Assembly (NCBI GenBank): GCA_963989385.1
Contig: OZ022500.1
Span: 109,161,842-109,225,841 of the forward strand
DNA length: 64,000 nt
Origin: Ctena decussata
Lineage: Eukaryota; Mollusca; Bivalvia; Lucinida; Lucinidae
Reading direction: 5' to 3'
The notes beneath the pieces are model-generated. The model was given only the letters and a program-made list of their open reading frames with translations, did no database searches and was not told the origin of the DNA. Shown here in pieces: positions 1 to 12,881 of this stretch. How positions within the stretch are numbered: position 1 is the first letter of the stretch; every line of letters starts with the position of its first letter. The position numbers and the translations under genes are program-made.

Positions 1-905
1 CCAAATTTATTAGGTGAACATCTACTTTAATACCGAAATGAAAATAACAAGGAATCCAGTCTCACATACCGTATAAAGAGATAGCGTGATTTGGTATCAT
101 GGAAACGAGCTCTATTTCTAGAAACACTGCAGACGAATTTGGCTGATGTGAAACGCTATTTCTTACGCTCGTACAGGGAAATAAAGTAAAAGACCGAAGA
201 ACAAATTATATTAAACTTACCTCTTTACATTTTCGAAGCTGAATAACTATAAATGACGCAACAGATTCCAGATAAAATCTCAAAACATAATGATTTCCGA
301 CTACTGGTTATAAGCGAATGTTTGTGCTCTCGATCAACGCTATGAAAACCGGAAGAGATGGTACAGTGCGTTCGGATACTGTGGAGTATACACTAACATA
401 ATGATGCACACGAAGATCCGCATCGGATACATAACATTGAAAGAACGTTATATCAACTTCAACGCTGATACGACGTTGTTCCGACGTTGTGCGCCTACTC
501 GGTACTTAATATAGTCCGTTTGCTCCCAAGTGCAAGCGGAATTTTGCCAATTTTCTCGAAAAGGACGAAACTGCAATTCAATGTTCAAATGTCTTCATGT
601 GTCTTATAACTATACATAACAGAATACGGAAAATCCGAAAGTTTATAGTGCAAAAATTGAGAAGTTTCAATGAAGGTAGTCGTATGGTTATCGGAACAGC
701 CAAAATATAACTGGTAAGCAACAGAGTAGACTCATTGTTTACTACAGTTGTGCGCAACGCATGGTGTTACTGGTCAGGTGATATGCTGTGAATAAACAGT
801 AAACCATTTTTTAGCAAAAAGTGTTATTGTAAAATTCGATGACATATGGATATAACAAACAACAAAAAAAAAGATATCGCAATTAATACTCAATCTATTG
901 TGATT
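1..905. other. No gene seen
   Basis: I see no coding exon, RNA gene or clear repeat here. A weak echo of the ACGTTG-rich palindromes found elsewhere (for example near 33.5 kb) lies around 460-520, too degenerate to call. Confidence 0.5.
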
Positions 906-1253
906 TTTTTTCTCAAGGTAGTAATTATTAGTCACGTTTTTGGTTTGGTTTGATGCTTATTTTCCACGGTAAACAGCTATGGTCATGCCGGGACGGTCAG
1001 TTAACCTAACCACACTATTCCTTTTTTCTCAAGGTAGTAAATATTAGTCACGTTTTTGGTTTGGTTTGATGCTTATTTTCCACGGTAAACAGCTATGGTC
1101 ATGCCGGGACGGTCAGTTAACCTAACCACACTATTCCTTTTTTCTCAAGGTAGTAAATATTAGTCACGTTTTTGGTTTGGTTTGATGCTTATTTTCCACG
1201 GTAAACAGCTATGGTCATGCCGGGACGGTCAGTTAACCTAACCACACTATTCC
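906..1253. repeat. Three tandem copies of a 116-bp SINE-junction unit
   Basis: Three nearly identical 116-bp units lie head to tail (about 906-1021, 1022-1137, 1138-1253). Each contains about 30 bp of flank (TTCTCAAGGTAGTAA then ATTAGTCAC) followed by about 86 bp of the SINE 3' region, ending CACACTATTCC. Because each unit spans the genomic flank and the SINE end, the amplification happened after the insertion. Confidence 0.9.
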
Positions 1254-1436
1254 TGGGCAGGCTTAGACCTTCTAAGCGGTTAACCAGTACTAAGCGCACA
1301 TAATTTCGCCAGTTACTGACAACTGCCTTTCTTGAATCAGCGGAAGGAGAAACGAAAATATGTGGCCAGACCGGGTTTCGAACCCAGGACCTCTGACTTA
1401 TGAGTCAGGTGCCCTACCGATTGCGCTACGCGGCCC
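906..1436 (-). mobile_element. tRNA-headed SINE with triplicated 3' end
   Basis: The tRNA-like head lies at 1362-1436 on the minus strand. It reads GGGCCGCGTAGCGCAATCGG, then an anticodon arm CTGACTCATAAGTCAG (CAT, Met-like), then GGTTCGAAACC. It has A- and B-box promoter sequences for RNA polymerase III. The body runs leftward through CCTGCCCAGGAATAGTGTGG to a tail near 960. The same family occurs at 30111, 31135 and 49175. The right flank TATTAGTCAC (1441-1450) recurs at the left junction, consistent with a target-site duplication. The 3' end plus flank is present three times in tandem. Confidence 0.85.
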
Positions 1437-3742
1437 AGCATATTAGTCACATGCTATAATACGTAAAAGTGAAGGGGAATTCCAACAGACAAGTTTTACT
1501 TACTTCAGATGTAAAATGACACTGTTTTGATTCATTCTTCTAAGGAAACTGTTTTATGCCAAGCCTAATATGTCTGAAAACTTATGATTTAGTTATGTAT
1601 TGGACAAAATTTTAGAATGAGCAATTCAAAAATCTGATTCCTCTTAGCGATTTTGAGAAAATATTTGGAACCACGTTTGCATTTGGTAGCATAACAGCAT
1701 TGTAAATTGCTGCCTGACATAGCCACAGCTCCAAATATATTGAGTCTGCTTCCCTGTACCAGTTCACATAATTCTTGATTTTTTTCTCATTTCATCTAAC
1801 TAGATTTAATGTTCTTTGATAAGAACAGAAGCCAAATTTGCTGAATAATCTTAATTCCACAGATGAAAGAAATGCATTAACACGCCTTTAGCGTCTCCAT
1901 TAGTCCCTACGGAATTCATTAATTTACCAGTTATCTGCAACATTTTAGGCTTGCTAGAAATAACTATGTAATATTTAACTTACTGAACTACTGAACTATA
2001 TTTATCAGTACAATACTTTGAAGAAACTGAGACAGGTTATTCGCACAACAAAACAAAAGAGCATGATTATTTTACTTGTTGCACTTGCAACTATATCTTG
2101 CACATAGCATTACTGCTGATGAAAAGATTCAAAGCTATGTACGGTAGTCAGATAAATGATCCCTTTACCTCACTATGGTATATACTAGTCGATAACGCTC
2201 ACATGCACATGGAACCGATTTCCAACATGAAAAAAAAGAAATTTGGGATATAGATTTTAAAAAAGTCGTTTGACTTTCTTCTGAATCCCATTTGCATTTT
2301 TGCATAAAATATTATGTTTAGAAATATGTGTAATTGCATTAATGTTTATGCAAATATAATTAAGTTTAGACCAAAAAAGAAATGGTTATGTGTCATGCGT
2401 TTGCACGGGTTTTGGAAAGTAGTGTGAAATAGGCGCCCGGTTTTCCATTTTACATAACCATTGTCACCTATTGTGCTAGCACTGTCACTCTTTCGAACAC
2501 TTTTCTATCGTAAGTCTTCTTGAGAATAAGAAAGGTGTTCTCTGGTCATTACCGACATCGAGAACACTTACTGAGGAAGACATGCAAAATTATCAGACTT
2601 CGGAGTAACTTTTGTCATTAACTGTTGGAGGAGCGGAAAACGTGTCACTTGTATACAGCTGTAGTAGTTATACTTTCTTATTTATTTGGCAGGCATGCCA
2701 TATAGATAAGAACAGTATAACTACTACAGTTTTATATTACAGCATGTCATGTAGATTTTGTTTTTGCCATTGACAGTGGAAAGCATGCACTTGTAACGGC
2801 TGTAACAGTTATACTTCTGTAGAAACTGTGGAAACTGTAGAAACAGTGTCATTTGTGTCAGCCGAGGATTTTCCTTGTATTTACTGTGGAAGAAATACCA
2901 TTTATGACAGCCGTAGAAAATAGAAAATACCTTCAAGTCAGTTTCAGAAGTCACTAATGCCTAGTCATCTATACTGATCATGTACCGTATACTATATTTT
3001 ATCAGCAAGCTTATGCCATCTTGAGACTGAACTTATTAAGGGATAAAGAAATTTTCGTAACACTAGAATCAAGATGTACAGCACATAGATTATCATCTGG
3101 TTTCCATTTACTAAAGTCAGCAAACATTTCCGTGTGATCTTCCAATCGAGCTTCTTTATTAGCACTTGAAAATAAACGTACCATTACCTAATGTAGTGCG
3201 ACAGACTCGCGTTTACGTATTTAGTTTCCTCATTGTCGCTAAACTCAAAAACTTTGCAAGAAATATGATGATGGGCGGGTCACGGCAGGCAACGAGCATC
3301 CCTCCCCGACCCACATTTACTGACGCTTACTGACAGCAGCTGCAGACCTCTAACCGTTTCAAATAGAACCGGCCAAAGTACCGAAATCATAACTCAAAAC
3401 ACACAAACCATTGAAAAATTGACAAATCCGAAAAAATTAGATCAGAATAAAAACGTAGGTAATTATCCGGAACCAATACAATCAGATGTCCTCAAAACCA
3501 AAAGGGAGAGAAGGATATACATAAAATGTACATGCCACAGGTAGACACAGAATATTAACTTTTGACGTACATCAAGTCTGTTGAACCACTGATTGAGGAT
3601 GTTTATCACATTTGCAGAGATATTATTTAGGACAAGCCAAATGAGCTGATTAGGTTTTGCTGACCTTGGCCCTATTCTGAAGTTCACGAGGGAAAACAAG
3701 AAACACCTCTGCGACCAAGCATGCATGGATATACTATTTGTG
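1437..3742. other. No gene seen
   Basis: No supportable exon or RNA. Around 2640-2900 there are short scattered repeats of CTGTAGTAGTTATAC and GAAACTGT-type strings. They look like decayed repeat sequence. The short open frames here have no protein-like composition. Confidence 0.5.
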
Positions 3743-3903
3743 CAAATTTAAAGAGTAACTACACTTCAGGAACTGACTGAATCAGATCCCGAACCCTATC
3801 CCCAACATCAAATGGAAAGATTGACAAAGACATCCCAACAAACAATAAATTACAAGTGATAAGCCGAGTCAGCAGCTCTTTCCCAAATAGGTGGCAACTT
3901 AGC
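3743..3903. repeat. Repeat segment shared with 5783-5945
   Basis: About 160 bp matches 5783-5945 with roughly five differences, starting AAATTTAAAGAGTAACTACA and ending AAATAGGTGGCAACT. The second copy sits inside a foldback element; this one lacks the inverted arms. A diverged relative, including the GTGCCGCCTTGAGACG stretch and the GGTTAAACCGGT-like end near 4130, occurs at 42284-42545. Confidence 0.8.
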
Positions 3904-4273
3904 TATCTTTATTGAACTAAATAATTTAGACCAACAGAAGGGTTACAACAGACTAAGCAAATTTTACGAAAAACATTTAACAATTATTTTTACCTATTTT
4001 CTAGTTTTATCATAGAAGTGTTAAAATGAGAACACAATAAATTAAACAGCACCGAACATACAACAAATGCAACCGCAACGAAAGTACCGCCTTGGGACGA
4101 GTAATAACCACTGGGGGGGGGTTAAACCGGTTTTACTTGGCCAAAGAGTTTAGTGGCTAATGGTAACTCCATTTTCACATTCAAATTGGTGTCCTACGCT
4201 TTAAGTGCCAGACTTGTGTGTATATAGTATCCTTATTTTAAATTTCTTTACTAACAAGCAAATTCGACGTTTT

Positions 4274-4922
4274 TATGTCCCCCGCCTTGGAAACTATAGG
4301 TCTCCACTGTATATACACTTAGTGTTTGAGCTGGAAAAGCGGCTTAGTTAAAAATGTGAAAAAAGTACTAAACAATTATGTGAGGATTATATCCAAATCA
4401 CATGCATATCTTCAGACCATGATCAAAACACCTATGAAGTTTCTAAGGAATCGGCATAAAACTGTAAGAGCAGTTGCACACACAAGGTACCCACTATGAA
4501 AAATGGCTAAGTTCAATTTGCGAAAAAAGTGACAAAAAATAATGTGAGGATTATATCCAAACCACATGCATATCTTCAGGTCATGACCAAAATACCTTCA
4601 AATTTCAAAGGAATCGGCATAAAACTGTTGGAGGAGTTGTGCACACCAGGTACCCACTCTCTAGTCACTTTGATAGTAAAAACGCCTAAAAATGACTAAG
4701 TTCAACTTGAGAGAAAGTAACAAAAATTAATCTCAGGATTATATCAAAACCACATGCATATTTTCAGACCATAACAAAAACAGCTGTAAAGTTTCGAAAG
4801 AATCGGCATAAAACTGTAGGAGGAGTTGCGCACACAAGGTACCTACTACTTTAGAGGGACGGAAGGACGGAATGCCGAAAACTATGTCCCTCCGCTTTTC
4901 TTCGAAAAGGCGGGGGACAATA
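4274..4922. mobile_element. TIR element with three internal tandem repeats
   Basis: The ends are inverted repeats: TATGTCCCCCGCC at 4274 and GGCGGGGGACAATA at 4909. The interior holds three diverged direct copies of a 150-190-bp unit (about 4353-4500, 4515-4660, 4700-4850). Each contains AGGATTATATC, CCACATGCATAT, GAATCGGCATAAAACTGT and GTTG(C/T)GCACAC. There is no credible transposase frame, so it would be non-autonomous. The superfamily is not determined. Confidence 0.7.
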
Positions 4923-5280
4923 AATGGAATGTAACAAATACCATACTTAAGCTATTTGCACGTCCAGTTGGATGCCACATTTGTGAGCAATATTCTACAA
5001 GCAGAAACAAATGTAAGAAGCATTGTTGTGCTGAAGAGTGCTATTGTTAATTAAGATGTAAAGAAAATATTAGACGTCAAGGTTTTTACATTCAATAATT
5101 GATGCAAATTGTGCGTGTGAAACAAAAACAGCAAAAGAACATCTGCCAAATCAGGTAATTAACCCTCATAATTGTCATTTAATTGACAAGCGTGCAGAGA
5201 CACTGTTGTAAAACTAAAAGGAAACTAATTTGACTGTGCTGGTAATTGTTTATTGATATTTGAAAGTTCACAGCCAATAT

Positions 5281-5297
5281 TGTTGTTGTTGTTGTTA
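5281..5297. repeat. (TTG)n microsatellite
   Basis: A short perfect run of TTG repeats. Confidence 0.85.
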
Positions 5298-5704
5298 GTT
5301 GCTGTTGATGCTGAAATAGACAGCAACTACACAGTTGTGACTAAGTGGATGCATGCAAGCACCGCACATTAGCGATTGAAAGAATACTCTAACGCGCTAT
5401 GTTATTTTTTCTGTTTTAATGATTACGGCTTACGCTGTTAAACGAAAACGTCGACAATTTAAGATTTGTTTTCAACTGCTAAACTCTTTTTAAACAAAAA
5501 TATCTCCCATTATCATAAACGAACCTCATGTTGTGTTGTCGAATGATGCAACAGGTAACTACTAAATCTGCTTCGTCATAGATTTTGGATTATGTTTTGC
5601 TCGGATATCTCACTGATGCAGCTGGAGCTCTCTATGCAGGCCAGTAGTCTGTTTGTCGAGCTGCAGCAGACTCCAGTGTGAACTTGCAAATACTTGGTAT
5701 CGCC

Positions 5705-6044
5705 TTATATATCACCTGGTTAACTATGTTTTCAATGATGTTACGAAACGAAAAAGAGCCATTGTTACCAAAGACTTGGTCATCAAATTTAAAGAGTAAC
5801 TACACTTCAGGAACTGACTGAATCAGATCCCAAACCCTATCCCCAACATCAAAGGGAATGATTGACAAAGACATCCCAACAAACAATAAATTACAAGTGA
5901 TAAGCCGAGTCAGCAGCTCTTTCCCAAATAGGTGGCAACTCAGCTAAGTCGTTTGGTAACAATAATTCTTTTTCGTTTCGTAACAGCTCTTTTTCGTTTC
6001 AAAACAACCCTTTTATATGCATAGTTAACCAGGGGTGTTATATA
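5705..6044. mobile_element. Foldback element enclosing a captured repeat
   Basis: Inverted arms of about 75 bp flank the core. The left arm holds CACCTGGTTAACTATG, TTACGAAACGAAAAAGAGC and ATTGTTACCAAA. The right arm holds TTTGGTAACAAT, CTTTTTCGTTTCGTAACAGC and CATAGTTAACCAGG. The core, 5783-5945, is the segment also present at 3743-3903 without arms. Confidence 0.75.
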
Positions 6045-9000
6045 CCAGTTTTACAACTGTTCCTCTTTTAATCCTAAAGAACCAAGAAGCAGATATCTGG
6101 CAACTTCATAAAAGGCAGCTTCATTCATAATAGGTTAGGATTTTCCGTGTTAAATTTTCATAAACATGTGATAAATGCAGTTTTTTAGATAAAGCAGAAA
6201 TAGATGGATAGATGCATGACTTGCGAATTAACATCAGTCATATCAGGAAGGTGGGAGGTTGATAAAGCTGTGTGAAATGGAACCCCGTTTCATTTGGCAG
6301 AAAAGCAGTTCAAAGTTTAAGCGAGAGCTAAAATCATGACAAATATTGTTACACCATCTTAATGAGTGAGTAAAGACACATGTTACGAACTTGTGGTTAC
6401 ACGAGCAGATGTTTCCCCAATGTACTAAAACTGATTCTAAGAAACTCTTTCATATTATTTATGTTCTTTCATATTTCTGGAAGCTGGTTTAACAGCTGAC
6501 ACACTTATAATCTGCAGTGTGCATTAATAACGAAATGCGATATAAAAGATGATAACTGAGATATTGCAAATACTTCAAGCTCCTGCCAGAATCGATTGAT
6601 TGCGAATACTTCGTATGCCTGGGGTATAATAAAACATAGTTGAGTTTCTTATTAAAAAGGTGTTGAAAAATCCCTAAAGGACGTATGTTTTGGTATTTTT
6701 AACTTTAAATATAGGGGTATACACCGTTCTCATGGTACCAAGGGTTACATGTTACCAAGGCAAATTGCATATGGCTTTGTTAAGAAACTTACGTATAAAT
6801 ATCTGGATAAATATCAAATAAGCGAAAATTTGGAAAATGTGATTTCTCAACTTCCAAGCTACCACCAGTGCTACAAACTTATTTATATTCAATGTCAGCA
6901 ATATTTCTTAATTTAACTTTTGCTACTGAAAGGCTCAGCATAACCTTCCCTTAAAACTGCAAAATAGAAATTTCGACTTGAATATCTGGTTATTCATTAT
7001 TGGAATTATGGACAATGGGCAGTCATTAAGCCTTAAACACTGATTCTCAAGAAAGTGTAACGAATGGTGTCATGGCTTTAAACGCATGTATAATTTTGTT
7101 TTGAGTTGTCGATTAAATCAAATAAGTGCATGCTCTGAAGTTTCTGCCACTACCTTAAACATTTAAGTTATAGTATTGATTCAAATACACGGAAATACTC
7201 ACATAGTCATACCTGATACTGAAGGACCCCCCTATTTTTTGCATGTCATAATTAAAGATGTCAATATTTACTTTCAATTCTTTTGAAGACTTTCGGCGTG
7301 AAGCAAATAGTCTTGACTTGGAAAGGTTGCCTTTATCGAGTCCTTTCGACTAGTGATTAATGGGTATACTTTGGAACACAATGCTTTGGTTAACTCATGA
7401 TTGTTTCTTGTCACTGAGTTCTGTGTATTCTACGAGTCCAAGCATTAACAATGCATTCCAAAGTTTCAGATGAGGCTAACCAGGTTTGGTTTTTCACCAA
7501 GGAGGTCATAATCAGTTACCTTTACAGGTCATAAATATTTTTTTACTACTATTAAATTCAAATTTTGTTTTGACGCGTCCTTAGTATTCTGAAAAAAAAA
7601 CGTAATTTTTCAAGTGTATTTTACGAGTCAAGCCAAAGTCACCCAGTTTTTTAACAAGTAAGAAACCTAGTGCCTGCCGTGGAAGGGAGACAACCCCTAC
7701 TGGTCATTGGACAACTATCGTAACCCTTAACGAATATGCTTCCTAGAAAATAAGTTTCACGTTTCAAAAAATTATTTTACGGGACGTATTATACGGGACA
7801 GAAATTCTGAGTAGTTCAGGAATGGACCCAGCAAGAAGCTGATACACTCTTAAAAAGGGCAGATTGTCTTTTTTGTTTAAAAAACTACGAATGAACGGCC
7901 AATCAGAAGCTGCAAAAGATTGAAAATATGGGAGAATTTTTCAGTTTTTGAATATTTCATATTATGATTTCATGATTCAACAAAATATTCGTTTAGTATT
8001 TACCTTCTTCTTAAACTGAATTTGATATGTCCATTTATGCGCTAAATATTTTCCACGGATTGTAATGGGCAATTAAAATGAAATACTGATGCATTGTGGT
8101 CTAGTTTTAGGAAATAATTCGACATTCGAGCAGTCCCGTATAATACAGAAATGTGTCCCGTAAAATACAATTACATTTAATAGCAGTTCTTTAAAGAAAA
8201 AAAGTTCCGACAAACCTGAGGATTAGAAATTATGTTTTAAATTAATTATAATATATGCGTCTTTATTCTCTGTCCTAGACTGAGTAATCTGCTCTCTTTA
8301 TCTGTAGTTTTAATTTGTTTTCTTGGAAAATTTGGTCAAATTTCAAGTCTGCAAAAATAGATTGCCTAATTCGCAATTTTATATGGCGCTAGTAATGATG
8401 TTCTTCTGCAGTTTAGTCATCTTTAAGTGTTATACAGGCGTTATTGTCATCAGAAATTGGATAATTTCTTAGTGGGAAGACTTCAGAAATCGTGCGACCA
8501 AATACAACATTAATGTCCCGTAAAATACAAATTTAGAACAAGTTTCACTGCCTTAATAAGATGATTTTATGGTAGTATTTTTTCATATAACAACAAAATA
8601 TACACAAGTCAAAGATGCTTGACTTTTAGATGCATGTATCTTGAAATATTCTTGTCGGAAAGTCTCATATTACAACGATTGAGATTTCAAGTTTTTCTAT
8701 TTAAGAACTCAGAACAAGAACTTGAAATGCAAAGCAGGAATGCTGATTATAATAAGCAAACAGACTGGCAAATTGTAACGCAAACACTTCTCTGTGGTTA
8801 CATATAGAACTTTTTTCATGTAACAACACCGCATCTAGCCATTTATGTTAATATTTGTATCTAAACACAAACAATTCACTGTCACATTTTAAGATCGTGT
8901 ATTTTACGGGACAATACAGAAGACATGAATAGCAGTGTAACCACTCTAGATGCTCTAAAAAGCATATGCGTTTTATATAGACAGGTTAAAGTTTTAAAGT

Positions 9001-11187
9001 TTAAAACAGGAGTTTTCCTTGAGGATTTCAAATCTTTAACTTCATGTGTTTGGTAGGAATAGTTTTCTTTCATGTTAGTTAAGTACAATGAGATCGTATT
9101 GCTTCTTTTTGGTAGATGAAGAGCATTTTGCTTTTTCAGAAATAACAGAGTGAAGATTTATAAAGCTCAACTTCGTCCTAAACAAAATCACCTGCCTCTA
9201 CGGTGGATTATACCATTATTCTTCTAGCAATTGCTTCAAGTCTTTGGTATATATGACTCGTAGAATACTCAAGAGAAGTTTTAGTGCCTTCACGTTGTCC
9301 TTCGTTATCTGAATTCACCTGATATTTACTGTGCAATACTTTAGATTTAGCTTCGTGAGACACCAAAGTTGTGAAATGACCGTCAGCGATCTCTATATGA
9401 CTTGTTTACTTTTTCGATTTTTTAACCACCCAAAAGTTACACTGCCTTGAGAATCAGTTAAAACGGAAGATAACACAAATTTACACAAATCAATTTAATT
9501 GATAGTCAGCAAACTGGCTGCGAGTTTCTCCTCCAATTACCTTTAAAGGTATGCTTACAAACAAAAATTGTTTGGTGAAACTATCTAATAAGCTTTCCAC
9601 ATACTCCCAGTAAAAATTAAACACCACATGTTATATCAGAAGAAATTTAAAATATGCCACTTTCAAATTTCAAATGGTCAGAACAGCTTTATTTTAAGGT
9701 TAATGAGTTTCAATAAAACTGATTATAACCATTATGTCTTGTCTGAAACAAGGTCAAATATTAATATGTTTGATTGTGTAAGCTTTATAAATTTCACAGT
9801 TTTCTATTTTCCTTGGAATTAAGAGAAAAGTATTCTGCCTAAAAACTACTAAGCATGACTGTTTAAGTCCTGCTTGTAAACAATAACAGGAGTTGTATTA
9901 ACATATAGCTTTATTACAACTAAGAACATGGTTTGTTGAAAATACTATTGTGCGCCGATTAGTGCAGTGTTACACACAGCATGTGTAGTCTCACTTGAAG
10001 CCTTAAGTACCTTGGTACCATGGATCCCTTGTTAAATAAACAATCCATTAGCAAAGGATCCCATTCATTGTCTGTTTTTATTTTTTATGTTTCACTGCTT
10101 GACAAAGAACCAGGAAAGAAAACGGACTTTATGTGGAGATTTGTCGGGGATTTTTTGTTGTTGTTTTTTTAAGAAAACGATGACACGAAGTAAGCATATC
10201 ATACAACATATTGTCACCAAAGTGTAAATAGAAGCGTTTTTTCCTATATAATGGTTTGTATTTAAACGCTTTCGCCACTTGGACAATCATTTATGGCTCT
10301 TAAGGTATACATGTTAAAGAATGTCGATGGTAAAGGAAGTAGATATCTAGCTTAGATTTTCTGGAGATAGATTGCGTTTCATTTTAACCCTTCAACTATT
10401 TGCCATTCCTTTTGTATTTCTCTTTCGTCAGAATGTTTTAGTAGTTCACGCAGCTGAAATGAGATTCAGTTATTTTGAACTTCAACAAGCATCTCAGGGT
10501 AACTTTCTGCGGTAAATGGTTTTCTACGATATGAAATAATTGTGTAAGTGTTTGCAATATGGATTACAATACATTTGACAGCATGCTATGCCGAAACTTA
10601 AAGCACAATCATGTTTAACCGGAACACCTTTATAACATTGAGTTTGAAAATTATTTGCCTCTTTTCCAATCTTTGCATAAACTTGCCTTGAGTACTTAGC
10701 CTTGACAGCTTTTGCACGAATTAGTTATGTTACTGCCAGATGGAACGGAATCAAAGAGGATCATTACAGGTAACACCTTATCCGAAGCAGACAGGCAATC
10801 TATCAGTCGACAGAAATATTCTTCTGATGAAAATGTCTGTCATTATTATGCTCTCACTTCGCTAAAAAGATATAATCAGTTACATCGGCTTTCAAGAATA
10901 CATCAATTGTTGTCTCACATCTCAACACATCGACAATTCGCGTTTATGCTCTTGTGGCGGGTGGTAGGAATGGTGTGATACTTTTAACATTAGCACTTGC
11001 CTGACGGTATGCAAGGGTCTCAACAGTAGAGAAAAAGGCGAATGACAGGGGTCAGGGTCTGCACTTTTGCCACTCTGCCAGCATTACAAACAGTAGAACC
11101 AAATTATAGACCGAAGGACGTGATCTGATAAGGGCCGCTTTGGGGCCCTGATTCTTATCTAACTGTATGGTTTTCTATCGCTTAACG
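6045..11187. other. Gene-free stretch with scattered TACGGGAC motifs
   Basis: No exon is supported. The string TTTTACGGGAC, or its complement GTCCCGTAAAA, recurs near 7772, 8158, 8517 and 8893, with related TATACGGGAC near 7791 and 8135. The order is plus, minus, minus, plus, about 360-385 bp apart. TATTCTACGAGTC and its complement also appear near 7428 and 9258. This suggests an old symmetric repeat, not a gene. The open frame at 8619-8807 has no recognisable domain. Confidence 0.4.
10040..10312 (-). repeat. Dispersed repeat related to 47941-48307
   Basis: This region and 47941-48240 share an ordered series of similar blocks: AAGGATCCCATT(C/G)ATTGT, then CA(C/T)TGCTT.AC followed by GAACCAG, then ATGG(T/C)TTTGTATTT, then CACT(T/G)G and a TATGG-type end. 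On the minus strand both are open in the corresponding frame (64 and 121 codons), with loosely similar peptides (..KSPHK.. versus ..EPLHKN..). I do not recognise a protein family. It may be a decayed coding-derived repeat. Confidence 0.45.
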
Positions 11188-11473
11188 AGAGGCGCCGTAG
11201 TCCAATGGTTAGAGACGCTCGGTTATGGTGCAGGAAGTCGCCAGAAAGTCATGAGTTCGCGGCTCACCGTCGCCATCCGACGACTGGAAAACTCTCTCTG
11301 TCAACCCAGCAGTAAATTGGTGCCTTTTTTTAATCTGGGAAGGATAAGGCAGCGAAAGGAGAGGGATGGGCTCCGCCTTTCATCTGCTGTGCCCAAAAAA
11401 CAGTGGGGTTTTAACTTCCACTGCCCCTACGGCTATTAGGCTATGAGAAACCTTTACTTTCTTTACCTTTTTT
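11188..11473 (+). mobile_element. tRNA-derived SINE, second family
   Basis: The plus-strand head GGCGCCGTAGTCCAATGGTT carries an A box, and GAGTTCGCGGCTC resembles a B box. The roughly 190-bp body ends in a CTTTACTTTCTTTACC tail. The flanks carry an 11-bp duplication, TATCGCTTAAC, at 11177-11187 and 11474-11484, which fixes the ends. The sequence differs from the Met-like SINE family. The open frame across it is incidental. Confidence 0.85.
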
Positions 11474-11555
11474 TATCGCTTAACAGCTGAGTAAACGGGA
11501 ATATAAAGAAATAATACATTTCTCTTTTTTGTGTGAATTTTCAGCAAAAGTGTTC

Positions 11556-11780
11556 TTTGTTGTCGTTTTTTTTTTTTTTGTTTTTTTTTTGTTTTTTTTT
11601 TTTTTTGTTTTTTGTGTTTTATTTTTGTTTGTTTTTTTTTTGTTTTTTGTGTTGCTATTTTTGTTGTTGTTTTTTATATAGCTATTTATTACTATTTATA
11701 TTTATTATTATATATATCATTATATTTATTATTTTTATATTTATTTATACTTATTTTGTATATCTGTATAGATACATAAT
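11556..11780. repeat. T-rich low-complexity tract
   Basis: Long T runs are interrupted by single G residues, grading into (TAT)-rich sequence. The translated frame is an artefact of composition. Confidence 0.9.
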
Positions 11781-12555
11781 TTGAAAGAAAATTGAAAAAA
11801 AAGGTCGGTACTTTTGAAAGCGCTTTATAATTAGTGTTTGATGATGCGCTAAGCAGATACTCTACACACTAAAGGAAACAAGAAACGTCAGTGGATTAAA
11901 GAAGTGTATCAAGAAGTTTCCTGTGTCCTACCTAAGACAATGACTTGCCACAACATACGGTATGTTTAGCTTTGAGCGGATGTTTGGGCATTTTTATATC
12001 GAGGTGACTAGAAAGCAACAAAAACTTCAGTTAATACAGTCTCTACTTCAGCTACAAGAGAGGAAGAGACATGTTAACATGATTATTAGGAATGTGTTTA
12101 TAAATAAAATGTACTAGGGATTGGCCTTATTAATTTCGAAAGATGCAAAGCTGACCCCATTTTTGTCACTATCGGTTGGGGTGTGGGTATGTTAAAGATT
12201 AAAATACGTGTACTGGTTTATTTTGTGTTTGCTGCTTTTTTGCAACTATGCTGTTTGTAAGCAAGAACCTTTGCAAAAATGAACTTTTTAGGGGAGATAC
12301 CTTAGAAACGGCTGTGTTTAGTGCTATCCACTCGTATTTTTCTTACATCTAGTGGTTTTACTTGTGTTGATCTGCATTTCATTTCTGTTGGACTGGTGTG
12401 TCGTCAGTGGTATGCCGTTCTGTGTAGTCGTTTGTGTTTCTTCTTCCTTCTTCTTTTGGTGTCTTAGATGGGCTATGTTTTAACACGAAATTAAATGACT
12501 GGGGAGTAATTATTTATTTAAGAAAAGCTGAAGTTTCTGTTCACTTTGTAAAGAC

Positions 12556-12805
12556 ATTGAAAAAATGGCGGAGCATGGTATACACTGTATCCCATGCTTC
12601 GATATAAATGACGTCATAGATCTGTTAACATAGCAACTAAGACTTAATACTGATATCAAAGTGACGTCATCAAGACATCATTCTACCAAGGTACTAAGCA
12701 CAACAGTTGTTAATTCCATAGTTGCTATGGTAATAGATCTATGGTGTCATCTCACTTATAATTCGAGATGAGCATGGCATATTGTGTCATGCTCCTCTCA
12801 AATTA
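12556..12805. repeat. Palindromic MITE-like repeat
   Basis: The outer arms are imperfect complements: GAGCATGGTATACACTGT at the left, and CATGGCATATTGTGTCATGCTC at the right. CATAGATCTGTTAACATAGCAAC pairs with GTTGCTATGGTAATAGATCT. Internal TGACGTCA motifs are present. No coding potential. Confidence 0.6.
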
Positions 12806-12881
12806 TCAGTAAGATGCTGCCTGAAATTCATACAAGTGTATTTTTTTATCCTCATAGTCCATTCCTAAATAATCTAATTCT

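Noticed and set aside
1362..1436. tRNA-Met gene (also 30310, 31136, 49372)
   Set aside because: The tRNA-like heads are joined to a common body, carry mismatches (one has anticodon CGT), and are bounded with that body by target duplications, so they are SINE heads, not tRNA genes.
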